Source: Tsuneonella mangrovi
GTDB taxonomy: Bacteria > Pseudomonadota > Alphaproteobacteria > Sphingomonadales > Sphingomonadaceae
NCBI RefSeq assembly: GCF_002269345.1
Contig: NZ_CP022889.1
Coordinates: 434,001 to 498,000, forward strand
DNA: 64,000 bases
Reading direction: 5' to 3'
Positions 26,188 to 35,129 of this stretch are shown here, one piece after another; within the stretch, counting starts at the first letter, position 1; each line of letters starts with the position of its first letter. Below the pieces are notes generated by a model that worked only from the letters and a program-made list of their open reading frames with translations, was not told the DNA's origin and ran no database searches. Position numbers and translations under genes: made by a program.

Positions 26188-28380
26188 TTGCGCAATATTT
26201 TGAAAGGCCTATCGGGCACCCAGCCCACAACGGCGGACGGGCACGATCTCGTCAGCGACGGCCTGCGCCATGATGTGCTCGACGATTTCGAACAAACCGG
26301 CATCGCCTGGGTCTGGGCGAGCGATGCGGACAACGTGCTCAGCTATCTCTCCTCCGGTGCCGCCAAGGCGATCGATCTTCCGCTTTCGACCTTGCTCGGT
26401 CAGCCGATCAGTACATTGTTCGAGACCGACCCCGACGATCCGGACAATCGCGCGGGCCGCCCGCTGGGATTCCAGCTCAATTCACGCTCGAAATTGACCG
26501 ACGTGGTTGTGCGCTGCGCACTGCCGGTTGCGAAGGCAGGTGGCAAACCGGTCTGGTTGTCGCTCTCGGCGCGACCGAAGATCGATTCTGCGGGCAAGTT
26601 CCACGGTTATCGCGGCCTCGCGAAGGACGTTTCGGTCGAATACCAGCGCAAGATCGAGGATTCACGCCTCGCCGAATTCGACTCGCTCACCGGCCTCTAC
26701 AACCGCCACCGAATGAACCGGCGGCTGGATTCGATCCTCGCTGCGTATAAGTCGGCCAAGCGCAGCTGCGCGATCATGATGCTCGACCTCGACCGCTTCA
26801 AGCAGGTCAACGATACCATGGGCCACCCGGCAGGCGATTCCCTGCTGCAGCAGGTCGCCGAGCGGCTGCGCAACGTTATCGGTGAACGCGGCGAGATCGG
26901 CCGCCTCGGCGGCGACGAATTCCAGGTCATCTTACCCGATCTCGACGATCGCGGAAAACTCGGCGAATTGGCCGACAAGGTTATCCAGATCGTCTCCCAG
27001 CCCTACCCGATCGACGACAAGCGCGCGATCATCGGCACCTCGGTAGGCGTTGCAATCGCACCCTACGACGGGATCGAAAGCGACGACCTCGTTCGCGCGA
27101 GCGACCTCGCACTCTATTCCGCCAAGAACGGCGGACGCGGGCAGTTCCGGTTCTACTCGGCCGATCTCAAGGACGAGGAGCAGGAGCGCCAGTTGCTGCT
27201 CGACGACTTGCGCGAAGCGCTCGCGGCCGACGAACTCCAGCTGCACTACCAACCGGTCGTGCGGATCAAGGACAACCACGTCGTCGGCATGGAAGCGCTG
27301 ATGCGCTGGGAGCACGAAGAACGCGGCTGGGTCAGCCCGGGCATGTTCATTCCCGTGGCCGAAGAATCGAGCCTTATCGGCGCGCTGGGCGAATGGGCGA
27401 TCAACCAGGCGTGCAAGGACGCGATGGAGTGGCCAAGCAGCATTCGCGTCGCGGTCAACGTTTCGCCGCGCCAGTTCACTGCCAACGGGTTCGTCGACCA
27501 GGTGGCTGCGGCGATCGAGAACAGCGGCATCGATCCCGATCGGCTCGAACTCGAACTGACCGAAAGCGTGTTCCTCGGCGATAGCGAGCAAACCGAGAAA
27601 ACGTTCGACGCACTTAAGAAGCTCGGCGTGCGGCTCGCGCTCGACGATTTCGGTACCGGCTATTCGTCGCTCAGCTATTTGCGCTCGGCTCCGTTCGACA
27701 AGCTCAAGGTCGACAAGAGCTTCGTCGACTCGTGTACCCTCAAGGACCAGAACAGCGCCAAGATCATCGCTGCGATCATCGGCCTGTCGAAGGCGCTCGG
27801 GATGGAAACGACCGTCGAAGGCGTGGAAGCGTTCGACCAGCTCGAAGTGGTCAAGTCCAAGGGTGCATCGCTGATCCAGGGCTGGCTCTATTCGAAAGCC
27901 TTGCCGCAAGCGATCGTGTTGCAGAATATTTCCGCCGGCGAATACCTGATAGAGCCGAGCGGGCCGGACAAGCACCGCCCCGACCGCCGTTCGATGTTCC
28001 GCCGCATCGGCCTGATTCACGAAGACCATCGCTACGAAGCGGTCATCCGCGACCTTTCAACCACCGGGGCCTTCATCGAAGGGCTGGTTGGGGTGCCGCT
28101 CGGCACGCCGCTGGTGCTCGACCTCGGCGGCGGACAGCTGGTCGTTTGCACGGTCATGCGGTCCGAGGACGCCCAGATTGGGGTCGAATTCGAAACCCCG
28201 CTGGTCAGCGATGGAGCGGGCGGCCTGTGCACCCGCCATCGGGTCAGCCCCTACGCGCTTGCCGCTGCCGGTATGCCGCTGGGCGCCCTCCCCAAGGGCA
28301 ACTACCCGATGGAGCAATTGCAGCCGCCGCCCACCAGCAAGCCGCAATTCCTCCAGGTCCAGGTCGGCGGCGGAGCGTAG
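26188..28380 (+). CDS. PAS-GGDEF-EAL-PilZ cyclic-di-GMP signalling protein
   Basis: A 730-residue cytoplasmic protein with four modules: a PAS-like sensor (about residues 35-155), a GGDEF domain with intact RLGGDEFQ and LDRFKQVNDTMGH (about 165-335), an EAL domain with intact GMEALMRW and DDFGTGYSS (about 345-590), and a C-terminal PilZ-like region (about 595-680) with DRRSMFRRIG and DLSTTGAFIEG. Both catalytic signatures look intact, so it could make and degrade cyclic di-GMP, with PilZ as a built-in sensor. The start is uncertain: TTG at 26188 or TTG at 26200; an in-frame stop lies just upstream at 26173. Confidence 0.9.
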   Translation: MRNILKGLSGTQPTTADGHDLVSDGLRHDVLDDFEQTGIAWVWASDADNVLSYLSSGAAKAIDLPLSTLLGQPISTLFETDPDDPDNRAGRPLGFQLNSRSKLTDVVVRCALPVAKAGGKPVWLSLSARPKIDSAGKFHGYRGLAKDVSVEYQRKIEDSRLAEFDSLTGLYNRHRMNRRLDSILAAYKSAKRSCAIMMLDLDRFKQVNDTMGHPAGDSLLQQVAERLRNVIGERGEIGRLGGDEFQVILPDLDDRGKLGELADKVIQIVSQPYPIDDKRAIIGTSVGVAIAPYDGIESDDLVRASDLALYSAKNGGRGQFRFYSADLKDEEQERQLLLDDLREALAADELQLHYQPVVRIKDNHVVGMEALMRWEHEERGWVSPGMFIPVAEESSLIGALGEWAINQACKDAMEWPSSIRVAVNVSPRQFTANGFVDQVAAAIENSGIDPDRLELELTESVFLGDSEQTEKTFDALKKLGVRLALDDFGTGYSSLSYLRSAPFDKLKVDKSFVDSCTLKDQNSAKIIAAIIGLSKALGMETTVEGVEAFDQLEVVKSKGASLIQGWLYSKALPQAIVLQNISAGEYLIEPSGPDKHRPDRRSMFRRIGLIHEDHRYEAVIRDLSTTGAFIEGLVGVPLGTPLVLDLGGGQLVVCTVMRSEDAQIGVEFETPLVSDGAGGLCTRHRVSPYALAAAGMPLGALPKGNYPMEQLQPPPTSKPQFLQVQVGGGA

Positions 28381-28418
28381 CACTTTACTTATACGTAAAC
28401 CCGGCTAGCGTGCCGGTC

Positions 28419-29117
28419 ATGCCAGACATCATGCAATCGCCGCCCTACGACGAAGTCGTGCTCGGCCGTCGCTCGATCCGCGGATACCTCGACAAGCCGG
28501 TCCCACGAGAGCTGATCGAAGAGATACTCGCGCTCGCCATCCGCGCGCCTTCGTCGATGAACACGCAGCCTTGGCATTTCCATGTGATCACCGGGGAACC
28601 GCTCGACCGGATCCGGCGCGGCAATACCGACCGGATCCTCGCGGGCGAGCCCGACAGTCGCGAATTCCGCCGCGGACAGCCGTTCGCCGGCGTGCACCGC
28701 GAGCGCCAAGTCGGCGTCGCCAAGCAGCTGTTCGGCGCGATGGGGATCGAACGCGACGACAAGGAGCGACGTCAGGACTGGGTCTTGCGCGGATTCCGCC
28801 AGTTCGACGCCCCGGTGTGCGTGATCGTGACTTACGACCGCGAATTGTCGGAAAGCGACGACACTCCGTTCGATTGCGGCGCGGTCACCACTGCCCTCGT
28901 CAACGCAGCGTGGAGCCGGGGCCTCGGCTGCGTGATCAACTCACAAGGCATCATGCAAAGCCCGGTTGTACGCGAACACGCCGGTATCCCCGAAGACCAG
29001 GTGATCATGAAGGCGGTAGCGCTCGGTTGGCCCGACGAGAGCTTCCCGGCCAATGCCGTCGTCAGCGAACGCAAGAGCGTGGACGAAGCCGCTCGGTTCG
29101 TGGGGTTCGAGGACTAG
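28419..29117 (+). CDS. Nitroreductase-family FMN oxidoreductase
   Basis: A 232-residue flavin reductase of the NfsB/NfnB type. The FMN-phosphate region is in LGRRSIRGYLDKPVP near the N-terminus, followed by APSSMNTQPWHFHVI, which is typical of the family's second flavin contact. The C-terminal part carries GLGCVINSQGIMQSP and MKAVALGWPDESFPAN. The natural substrate (quinones, nitroaromatics or enones) cannot be told. A GTG at 28410 is an alternative start three codons earlier. Confidence 0.85.
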   Translation: MPDIMQSPPYDEVVLGRRSIRGYLDKPVPRELIEEILALAIRAPSSMNTQPWHFHVITGEPLDRIRRGNTDRILAGEPDSREFRRGQPFAGVHRERQVGVAKQLFGAMGIERDDKERRQDWVLRGFRQFDAPVCVIVTYDRELSESDDTPFDCGAVTTALVNAAWSRGLGCVINSQGIMQSPVVREHAGIPEDQVIMKAVALGWPDESFPANAVVSERKSVDEAARFVGFED

Positions 29118-29192
29118 ATTGCGCCCTTCCCCTTCGGCGTTCAACCTGTCGCACGGCTCTCTCGCCTCGTCTCGTAACCACGTCCATTGAGC

Positions 29193-29217
29193 GGAACTTA
29201 AGCCTGATAGAGGCGTA
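29193..29217 (+). promoter_or_regulatory. EcfG-type general-stress promoter candidate
   Basis: GGAAC at 29193-29197 and CGTA at 29214-29217 are separated by 16 bases. The alphaproteobacterial EcfG sigma factor consensus is GGAAC, 16-17 bases, CGTT, so one -10 base deviates. The element lies about 70 bases before the ATG of the KPE-repeat secreted protein gene and is the only such pair I noticed in this intergenic region. Confidence 0.45.
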
Positions 29218-29284
29218 ACTGTGCGAAGGCAGCGTCGTTGCGACACCGCCTTGCAGAGTTTTTCAAACCTTGAGGGTACGCAAG

Positions 29285-29743
29285 ATGAAAAAGATAGTTC
29301 TGGCCGGATCGGCCTTGGTGTTGGGCCTGGCAAGCGTGGCATACGCGCAGGACGCGGGAAACCAGTCGAACGATCCGCCGACCGAACCGACCGCAAACGG
29401 TAACGGCGCGACGGTCACTCGCGAGGCCACGACCGAACAGGTGCCGGTGCTCGATGCCAACGGTGATCCAGTGCTCGATGCCAACGGCAACCCTGAATAC
29501 GAGACCAAGACCACCGGCAGCGTGCAGACTGTGACGACACCAAGCGGCATCGTCCATACGATCACCAAGACCGATGGGGAGCATACGACGGTCGAGCACG
29601 ATCGTTCGGGCATGACTCATCCCGACAAACCGGACAAAGCGGATGTGCCGGACAAGCCGGAAAAACCCGAGAAACCGGAAAAGCCCGAGAAGCCTGAAAA
29701 ACCCGAAAAGCCCGAGAAGCCTGAAAAGCCGGAGCATCCCTGA
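29285..29743 (+). CDS. Secreted protein with lysine-proline-glutamate (KPE) repeat tail
   Basis: A 152-residue protein of unknown function. Residues 1-21 form a clear signal peptide (MKKIVLAGSALVLGLASVAYA, cleavage before QDAG). The middle part has a short internal duplication, PVLDANGDPVLDANGNP. The C-terminus is a low-complexity PDK then eight PEK triplets ending PEHP, alternately charged and proline-stiff. The start was chosen for the signal peptide and GAGGG eight bases upstream; the in-frame ATG-like start five codons earlier would spoil it. The extended charged tail could span the periplasm or contact peptidoglycan; this is inference. An EcfG-like promoter precedes it. Confidence 0.75.
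   Translation: MKKIVLAGSALVLGLASVAYAQDAGNQSNDPPTEPTANGNGATVTREATTEQVPVLDANGDPVLDANGNPEYETKTTGSVQTVTTPSGIVHTITKTDGEHTTVEHDRSGMTHPDKPDKADVPDKPEKPEKPEKPEKPEKPEKPEKPEKPEHP
29657..29728 (+). repeat. In-gene tandem repeat, eight 9-bp PEK units
   Basis: Eight consecutive nonamers encode Pro-Glu-Lys. Proline codons vary among CCG, CCC and CCT, and Glu and Lys codons also alternate. The protein repeat is therefore conserved while the DNA has drifted, arguing for selection on the peptide rather than recent slippage. Confidence 0.9.
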
Positions 29744-29826
29744 GCGGGTTCGCAAATCGCCAGCAGCGCGGGTCGGGAATCGGCCCGCGCTGACGGCTTA
29801 AAATGGAAAGAAACAGGGACCGTCCA

Positions 29827-30603
29827 ATGAGGAACAGCAGCAAGATCGCCATCGTAGTCGCGGCAGGCCTCGTCACTTTCGGAGCAACGCCGGCCTTGGC
29901 GCAAGACAGCTACATCCAGTTCAACACCGGAGCCGACTATTCGTCCGGGAGCTACGGCGACCCCACGAACACGGACTTTCTGGCGATCCCGATCGGCGTG
30001 AAATACAACACCAACAGCTTCTACCTGAAAGCTTCGATCTCGTACTTGTACGTCAAAGGGCCTTCCAACGTCATTCCCGGTGACGGCGGCGTGAATGGCG
30101 GAACGTCGGGCGCAGTGACTTCGCGCAGCGGCATCGGCGACATGTGGCTGACCGCCGGATATTCGATGCCGGTGGGCGGCTCCACTTGGTTCGATTTTGT
30201 CGGCAAGGCCAAGATCCCGACCGCTTCCGAAACCAAGTTCCTTGGCACCGGCAGCACCGATTTCGTGGCCCAGGGCCAACTGCTCCACAGCTTCGGCAAT
30301 GTGAGCATCGCCGCGTACGGCGGGCGCCGGTTCAACGGCAAGAGCAACCTGTTCAATCTTCGCGATGTCTGGCTCGGCGGTGGCGGGGTCTATGTCAACT
30401 CGGGCAAATCGATGCTCGGGCTCGATTACGACTATCGCCAGGGAGCCACAGTAACTTCGCCGCCGATCAGCGAAGTCACCGGATCGCTCACCTACAAGGT
30501 ATCCGACACGCTGCGCGTTCAGGGATACGGCTATACCGGGCTAGCCAACGGCAGCGCCGACATTGGTGGCGGGCTGCAATTGCTGCTTCGCTTCGGCCTG
30601 TAA
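29827..30603 (+). CDS. Outer-membrane beta-barrel protein, function unknown
   Basis: A 258-residue exported protein. The signal peptide runs MRNSSKIAIVVAAGLVTFGATPALA (cleavage before QDSY). The mature part is a succession of amphipathic strands rich in Gly, Ser, Tyr and Phe (for example FLAIPIGVKYNTNSFYLKASISYLYV, then DMWLTAGYSMPVGG) and ends in LLLRFGL, close to the terminal aromatic signature of outer-membrane barrels. I chose the ATG at 29827, with AGGGA upstream; MERNRDRP eight codons earlier is the alternative. It follows the KPE-repeat gene by 83 bases and may share its expression. Substrate unknown. Confidence 0.7.
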   Translation: MRNSSKIAIVVAAGLVTFGATPALAQDSYIQFNTGADYSSGSYGDPTNTDFLAIPIGVKYNTNSFYLKASISYLYVKGPSNVIPGDGGVNGGTSGAVTSRSGIGDMWLTAGYSMPVGGSTWFDFVGKAKIPTASETKFLGTGSTDFVAQGQLLHSFGNVSIAAYGGRRFNGKSNLFNLRDVWLGGGGVYVNSGKSMLGLDYDYRQGATVTSPPISEVTGSLTYKVSDTLRVQGYGYTGLANGSADIGGGLQLLLRFGL

Positions 30604-30615
30604 CCAACAGCGGTG

Positions 30616-30644
30616 GCGCGGAGTGCAATCCGCGGCGCCCTTTG
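30616..30644. terminator. Candidate terminator between convergent genes
   Basis: Hairpin GCGCGGA (30616-30622), loop GTGCAA, then TCCGCGGCGCC (30629-30639) followed by CTTTG. It lies between the converging outer-membrane barrel gene and the ornithine decarboxylase gene. The T-run is short, so efficiency is uncertain. Confidence 0.45.
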
Positions 30645-30646
30645 CC

Positions 30647-31852
30647 TTAGCGCAAGCTGACGACGTTATCGCTCGCCCGCGGATCGACACGGTCTCCGCG
30701 ATAGAGGCTGCTCATCGGCTCGTCCTCGACCACGTACTGGTCGGCGTTGCCGAACCCGTTGAACCCGGTCTTCATCGCTGCACCATAGGCACCGAGCATA
30801 CCGATCTCGATATAGTCGCCCGCCTGGATGTCTTCCGGCAGCAGGAACGGCCCCTTCATGTAGTCGGCATCGTCGCAAGTCGGGCCGTAAAATGCAAACT
30901 CAGCGAGCGGCTGGGTAAGATCGTCCTCCAGCGCCACGACCGGGAACCGCCAGTCGACGTGCGCGGCGTCGAACAGCGCGCCGTAGGCACCGTCGTTGAT
31001 GTAGAGCTCATCGCCGCGGCGCTTCTCGACCCGCACCACCAGCGAAGAATATTCGGCGCACAGCGCACGGCCCGGCTCGCACCATAGCTCGGCATTATAA
31101 GCGATCGGCAGGGCTTCGAAGTGCCGGAAGATCACCGCAAAGTAATCTTCGAGCGGCGGCGGCTCCATCCCCGGGTATTCACTCGGAAAACCCCCGCCCA
31201 CGTCGACCACGTCGATCACCACGCCGGCTTCGGCGACGGCGGCACGCACGCGCTCGAGCGCCTGGACGTAGGCGAACGGGGTCATTGCCTGGCTACCGAC
31301 GTGGAAGCACATCCCCAGCCAGTCGCAATACTGGCGGGTCTTCTGCAGCAACTCCGCCGCATCGGCGAGGTCGACACCAAATTTGGATGCAAGGCTCAGC
31401 TCGGAATATTCGCTCGACACACGCAAGCGAACCAGCAGGCGCAGGTCGCTCGGCGGAGTGCCGTCGGCCGAGGAGCAAGCAGAAACGATCTTCCCCAGCT
31501 CTTCTTCCGAATCGAGGCTGAAGGTCTTCACGCCATGCACGTTGTAGGCCTCGGCGATCGCTTTGGCGGTCTTCACCGGGTGCATGAAGCACAGCGTTGC
31601 ATCGGGCAGCGTTGCACGCGCCAGGCGTACCTCGGCAATCGAAGCGACGTCGTAGTGGCTGATCCCGTTGGCCCACAGCACTTCGAGCAGCTCGGGCGAG
31701 GGATTGGCCTTCACCGCATAGAGCGACTTGCCCGGGAACTTCTCGGAAAAGAAGTGGGCAGCGCGCGCGGCGGCATGCGGGCGGTTGAGGATAACCGGTT
31801 CGTCCGGCGAAATATCGCGGACTACAGACCGGGCGTCAGGATAATGGTGCAA
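30647..31852 (-). CDS. Ornithine/lysine decarboxylase, fold-type III (ODC/DAP decarboxylase-like)
   Basis: Eukaryotic-type PLP decarboxylase producing putrescine from ornithine (or cadaverine from lysine). The PLP lysine is Lys48 in LYAVKANPSP. The glycine-rich phosphate loop is VVDVGGGFPSEY, then CEPGRALCAE. The specificity and active-site Cys-Asp motif is in YGPTCDDADYM near the C-terminus. I placed the start at TTG 31852 (about 401 residues, the family length); upstream in-frame sequence contains no family-like residues, so the start is uncertain. The spermidine-forming genes at 35130-37872 would use its product. Confidence 0.88.
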   Translation of the reverse strand: MHHYPDARSVVRDISPDEPVILNRPHAAARAAHFFSEKFPGKSLYAVKANPSPELLEVLWANGISHYDVASIAEVRLARATLPDATLCFMHPVKTAKAIAEAYNVHGVKTFSLDSEEELGKIVSACSSADGTPPSDLRLLVRLRVSSEYSELSLASKFGVDLADAAELLQKTRQYCDWLGMCFHVGSQAMTPFAYVQALERVRAAVAEAGVVIDVVDVGGGFPSEYPGMEPPPLEDYFAVIFRHFEALPIAYNAELWCEPGRALCAEYSSLVVRVEKRRGDELYINDGAYGALFDAAHVDWRFPVVALEDDLTQPLAEFAFYGPTCDDADYMKGPFLLPEDIQAGDYIEIGMLGAYGAAMKTGFNGFGNADQYVVEDEPMSSLYRGDRVDPRASDNVVSLR

Positions 31853-32064
31853 CTCAAGGGACCCCCAAACGGTTAGTTTGAACGAGGCTGCCTTGCGGTT
31901 AGGAAGTCCCCTTGGGGCAGCGAAGCGCGCATATACGCGTGGAACGGTGAACCGCAAGTGAAAATGGCACACCCGCGACACAAGATTGCGCGGGGTGAAT
32001 CGTTTCACAACCTCGACAGGCCACCCAACTTTGCGAACAAGCCGAAATGTCCGCAGGCGTTAAA

Positions 32065-32070
32065 TATAAT
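32065..32070 (+). promoter_or_regulatory. Possible -10 element TATAAT before membrane GGDEF gene
   Basis: A perfect TATAAT lies 27 bases before the ATG at 32098 in a locally AT-rich stretch. No convincing -35 box is visible at the right distance, so this is a weak call. Confidence 0.3.
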
Positions 32071-32097
32071 ACAACACCCTGATGTTAGCTCACGAGT

Positions 32098-33828
32098 ATG
32101 GGGAGACTGGGGTCGATCTTCGCAGCGTTCGCGCTTGTGCTGGGAATTGCCCTGTCATTCAGCGCGCCTGCAGCTGCCAACGAGCTCTACGATCGTTCCT
32201 GCCTGCTGACGACGCCAAACTCCATTTCATATGATCAAGCACGCGCGAGCGCCGCTTGGGATTGCAAGCCGGGCTTCAATGCGGCGCGAACCGGGCACAG
32301 TTGGCAGCAAGTCTCGCTCGACGGGATCCCGCCTGGAAAAATTGCGTTCGAGACTGCCGGGGGGCCGATCGAGCAGATGCGCATCGTCATGTTCGACAAG
32401 CGCGGCTTGCTGACGAAGATAGCGCTCGACGGGCACGAACTGGCGCGCGACTGGATGCCGGGCAATTCGATTGCCATACCGCTCCCTGTCGAAGGCAAGG
32501 ATCTTGCCTCGCTCTACGTGGCTATCGATGGCGAGCCCAATGCGCTCCCCGTTACCGAAATTTCGCTTCGACCCGAGGCATTGGTGCAGAGCACGAAGGT
32601 CTCGCACAGCGTCCTCTATGCGATGGCATTCGCAGTCTTGCTGACGGTCGGGTTGTTCAGCGCGTTCATGGCCGTCGCGGTCGGGACGCGAACCACCGCC
32701 TATCACGCCATCTTTAGCTGCCTCGCTGCCCTCTACACGGCATCGTCCAGCTCGCTGATATTCCTGCTCCTGCCCGGCCTGACAATGTGGGAGCGGACCG
32801 CGATCAGCTATGCCTCACTGGGGTTTGCCGTGCCGATGCTCGGCCCGATCGTCATGACTTATTTCGAGCAGGAAATTTTTTCGAAAGCGGAACGGCGCGC
32901 GATGTGGATTGCCACCGGCGTCGCCGCACTCGGGGCGTTCGCATTACCGGCGTCTCGGATCGTCGAGTTCGACGCCAAGCTGGTGTACCACTTGCTGTTC
33001 ATTCCCGGTGTGATTGTGCTGCTTTTTGCCCTCATCGCGGCGTGGCGCAGGGGTAGCCGGGTCATCGGAGGATTTCTCGTCGCCTGGTCGCTCCCGCTGG
33101 TCGCGGGAATAGAACGGATCCTTCGCGGAGCGGGGCTCTATTACCTGCCGAGTTCAGCTGACGCCTTTCTCTTCATTGGCCTCGCCGCGCAAGCATTCCT
33201 GATGGCGGCAGCGATCGCCACGCAGGCCGATGCGGTCCGCAGGGAACGCGATGATGCGCACGATCGCGCGCGCGAAATGCAAGGGGAAGCGCTGAGCGAC
33301 CCGTTGACCGGTCTATACAACCGCCGCGATTTCGACGCTCGGCAATGGCGACGATCGGATATCCTCGCGATCATCGACATCGATCGATTCAAGCGCGTCA
33401 ACGATACCTTCGGCCATGACGTGGGCGACGAAGTACTCAAGGCAATCGCTCGCGTCCTGAAGGGCAGCATCGATTCAGGCCGGATATTGCGGGCTTGGCG
33501 GCTTGGCGGAGAGGAATTCGCCGTAGCAATGACCGGTCTTTCGACAACCGACGCGGCCGTCTCGCTAAACGAACTTCGAACGCGAATTTCAGCCGAAATT
33601 CGCACAGCGGCCCCACAGATCAACTACGCCGTCACCGCCAGCGCCGGTCTTGCGGGGGTCGGCGAGGACGGGATGCGGCAGGCCTACCGCGCGGCGGACG
33701 CGGCGCTCTATCGTGCCAAGGCAAGCGGACGCGACCGGCTCAGCTACGAGATCGAGGAGCAGGAGTTTGCAACGATCTTCCCACGCCGACGCAATCCCGG
33801 AACGGACGCAGCCGCACAAGCGGCATAG
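32098..33828 (+). CDS. Membrane diguanylate cyclase (7TMR-DISM-like plus GGDEF)
   Basis: A 576-residue protein. A signal peptide (residues 1-27, ending APAAA) is followed by a periplasmic domain of about 150 residues. Seven hydrophobic segments then span about residues 175-375, and a cytoplasmic GGDEF domain occupies about 400-560. The cyclase signature is RLGGEEFAVAM (GGEEF variant, catalytically competent in known enzymes), with IDIDRFKRVNDTFGHDVGDEVL before it. The architecture matches 7TM receptors with a periplasmic extracellular-sensing domain. It would make cyclic di-GMP in response to an unknown envelope signal. Confidence 0.87.
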   Translation: MGRLGSIFAAFALVLGIALSFSAPAAANELYDRSCLLTTPNSISYDQARASAAWDCKPGFNAARTGHSWQQVSLDGIPPGKIAFETAGGPIEQMRIVMFDKRGLLTKIALDGHELARDWMPGNSIAIPLPVEGKDLASLYVAIDGEPNALPVTEISLRPEALVQSTKVSHSVLYAMAFAVLLTVGLFSAFMAVAVGTRTTAYHAIFSCLAALYTASSSSLIFLLLPGLTMWERTAISYASLGFAVPMLGPIVMTYFEQEIFSKAERRAMWIATGVAALGAFALPASRIVEFDAKLVYHLLFIPGVIVLLFALIAAWRRGSRVIGGFLVAWSLPLVAGIERILRGAGLYYLPSSADAFLFIGLAAQAFLMAAAIATQADAVRRERDDAHDRAREMQGEALSDPLTGLYNRRDFDARQWRRSDILAIIDIDRFKRVNDTFGHDVGDEVLKAIARVLKGSIDSGRILRAWRLGGEEFAVAMTGLSTTDAAVSLNELRTRISAEIRTAAPQINYAVTASAGLAGVGEDGMRQAYRAADAALYRAKASGRDRLSYEIEEQEFATIFPRRRNPGTDAAAQAA

Positions 33829-33855
33829 TGCCAATGCGGCCTGGCGGCTCGGCAG

Positions 33856-35094
33856 CTAGCACTGGGCCAAGAGATGCTCGCCCAGCGCCTTCCAGAGCGG
33901 CAACGAGGTAGGGTCGTTGGCACCATTCGCGGCGGTCGGGTGCGAGCCGAACCGGGCGACGACCATTTCCGCAGCGGGATCGATCCACAGCGTCTGGCCG
34001 TGGATCCCGCGCGCGCAATAGCAACCGCGGTTGTCGTGGCTGACCCACCACTGGCTGCGGTAGCTCCAGCCCGGCAGTTGCGGATAGTGCGGCTTGTCGA
34101 AGCGATCAGGATCGCCACCCGCCGAAATCCGGTCGATCGCCGCAGTGGGGATCGCGCCCCTCCCGGCGAGGCGCATCGCTTCCCCGAACCGGGCGAGGTC
34201 TTCGAGCCGCAAGTTGAGTCCGCCGCCGGCGAAAGCACTCCCGGCCTCGTCGACCAGGAATTCGGCATCGCCGCCCATCCCGAGTGGTTGCCAGATCCGC
34301 TCCTCCAGCACTTGCGCCAGCGGCTTGCCTTCGGTGCGGGCCACGATCCATGCCAGCACGTCGGTGTTGACTGTGCGATAGGTAAATTTCGCGCCATGCG
34401 TGCCCGCTTTCCCGACGGTAGCTGCGAATGCGCACATGTCGCGCGGCCCATCGTAGCCTTGAGGGCGCGGGGTAATGCCCAGCGCGTTCGACAATCCGCC
34501 GATACCCGAAGTCGGATCGGTGTAGTCTTCGGAAAAATCGATTCCCGTCGTCATGTCCATCACTTGCCGCACGGTGGCGTCGGCAAATCCGCTGCCTTGC
34601 AATTCGGGTATAATCGCACCCACCAATGCGTCGGGATCAAGCTTTGCTTCCTCGATCAGCATCTCGGCGAGCACCCCGACGAAACTCTTGGTCATCGAAA
34701 AGGCGATGTGGCGCGTTTCGGGGCCGGTCACACCGAGCCAGCGCTCGTAAACGACATTGCCCCGGTGCAGCAGGATGATGCCGTCGGTAAAATTGGCCAC
34801 AAGCGCCTCGGCGAAGGTGATCGGGGCATCGCCGCCCAGCGGTGTAAAGCTGACCTGCTCGATATCGTCCCGTAACGCGCGCGGCAGCGGCGCGTGCACA
34901 GCGCCCGCTCCTACCCGCACCGTTGGCAAGAACTGGCGCAAGTTCGAATAGGACCAGCGGATCATCGGGAACCGCATATGGCCCGCATCGCCGTAGAGAA
35001 TCCGCTTTTCAGGCGGGACAGGCGTGCCTTGCATCCACCCCATCCGCACCGGATCGCTGGTGATCCCGTCGAGCACTTGTGCGTCGTCTGCCAA
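33856..35094 (-). CDS. Serine hydrolase, beta-lactamase/6-aminohexanoate-dimer hydrolase family
   Basis: A 412-residue class C beta-lactamase-fold hydrolase. The nucleophile motif SMTK is at residues 133-136 (Ser133, Lys136). The second motif is in FTYRTVNTDVLAW and the third catalytic region in GIHGQTLWIDP. This combination is typical of the 6-aminohexanoate-dimer hydrolase (NylB-like) and esterase branch rather than true beta-lactamases. No signal peptide is present, so it is cytoplasmic. The TTG at 35094 has AGAGGA six bases upstream, which supports it. Substrate unknown. Confidence 0.85.
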   Translation of the reverse strand: MADDAQVLDGITSDPVRMGWMQGTPVPPEKRILYGDAGHMRFPMIRWSYSNLRQFLPTVRVGAGAVHAPLPRALRDDIEQVSFTPLGGDAPITFAEALVANFTDGIILLHRGNVVYERWLGVTGPETRHIAFSMTKSFVGVLAEMLIEEAKLDPDALVGAIIPELQGSGFADATVRQVMDMTTGIDFSEDYTDPTSGIGGLSNALGITPRPQGYDGPRDMCAFAATVGKAGTHGAKFTYRTVNTDVLAWIVARTEGKPLAQVLEERIWQPLGMGGDAEFLVDEAGSAFAGGGLNLRLEDLARFGEAMRLAGRGAIPTAAIDRISAGGDPDRFDKPHYPQLPGWSYRSQWWVSHDNRGCYCARGIHGQTLWIDPAAEMVVARFGSHPTAANGANDPTSLPLWKALGEHLLAQC

Positions 35095-35129
35095 GTCGAA
35101 TCCTCTCGTAGTTGAGCGCCTGACCGAAG

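Noticed and set aside
33856-35094. True beta-lactamase (antibiotic resistance)
   Set aside because: There is no signal peptide, and the SMTK plus GIHGQTLW motifs fit the NylB-like hydrolase/esterase branch rather than class C beta-lactamases.
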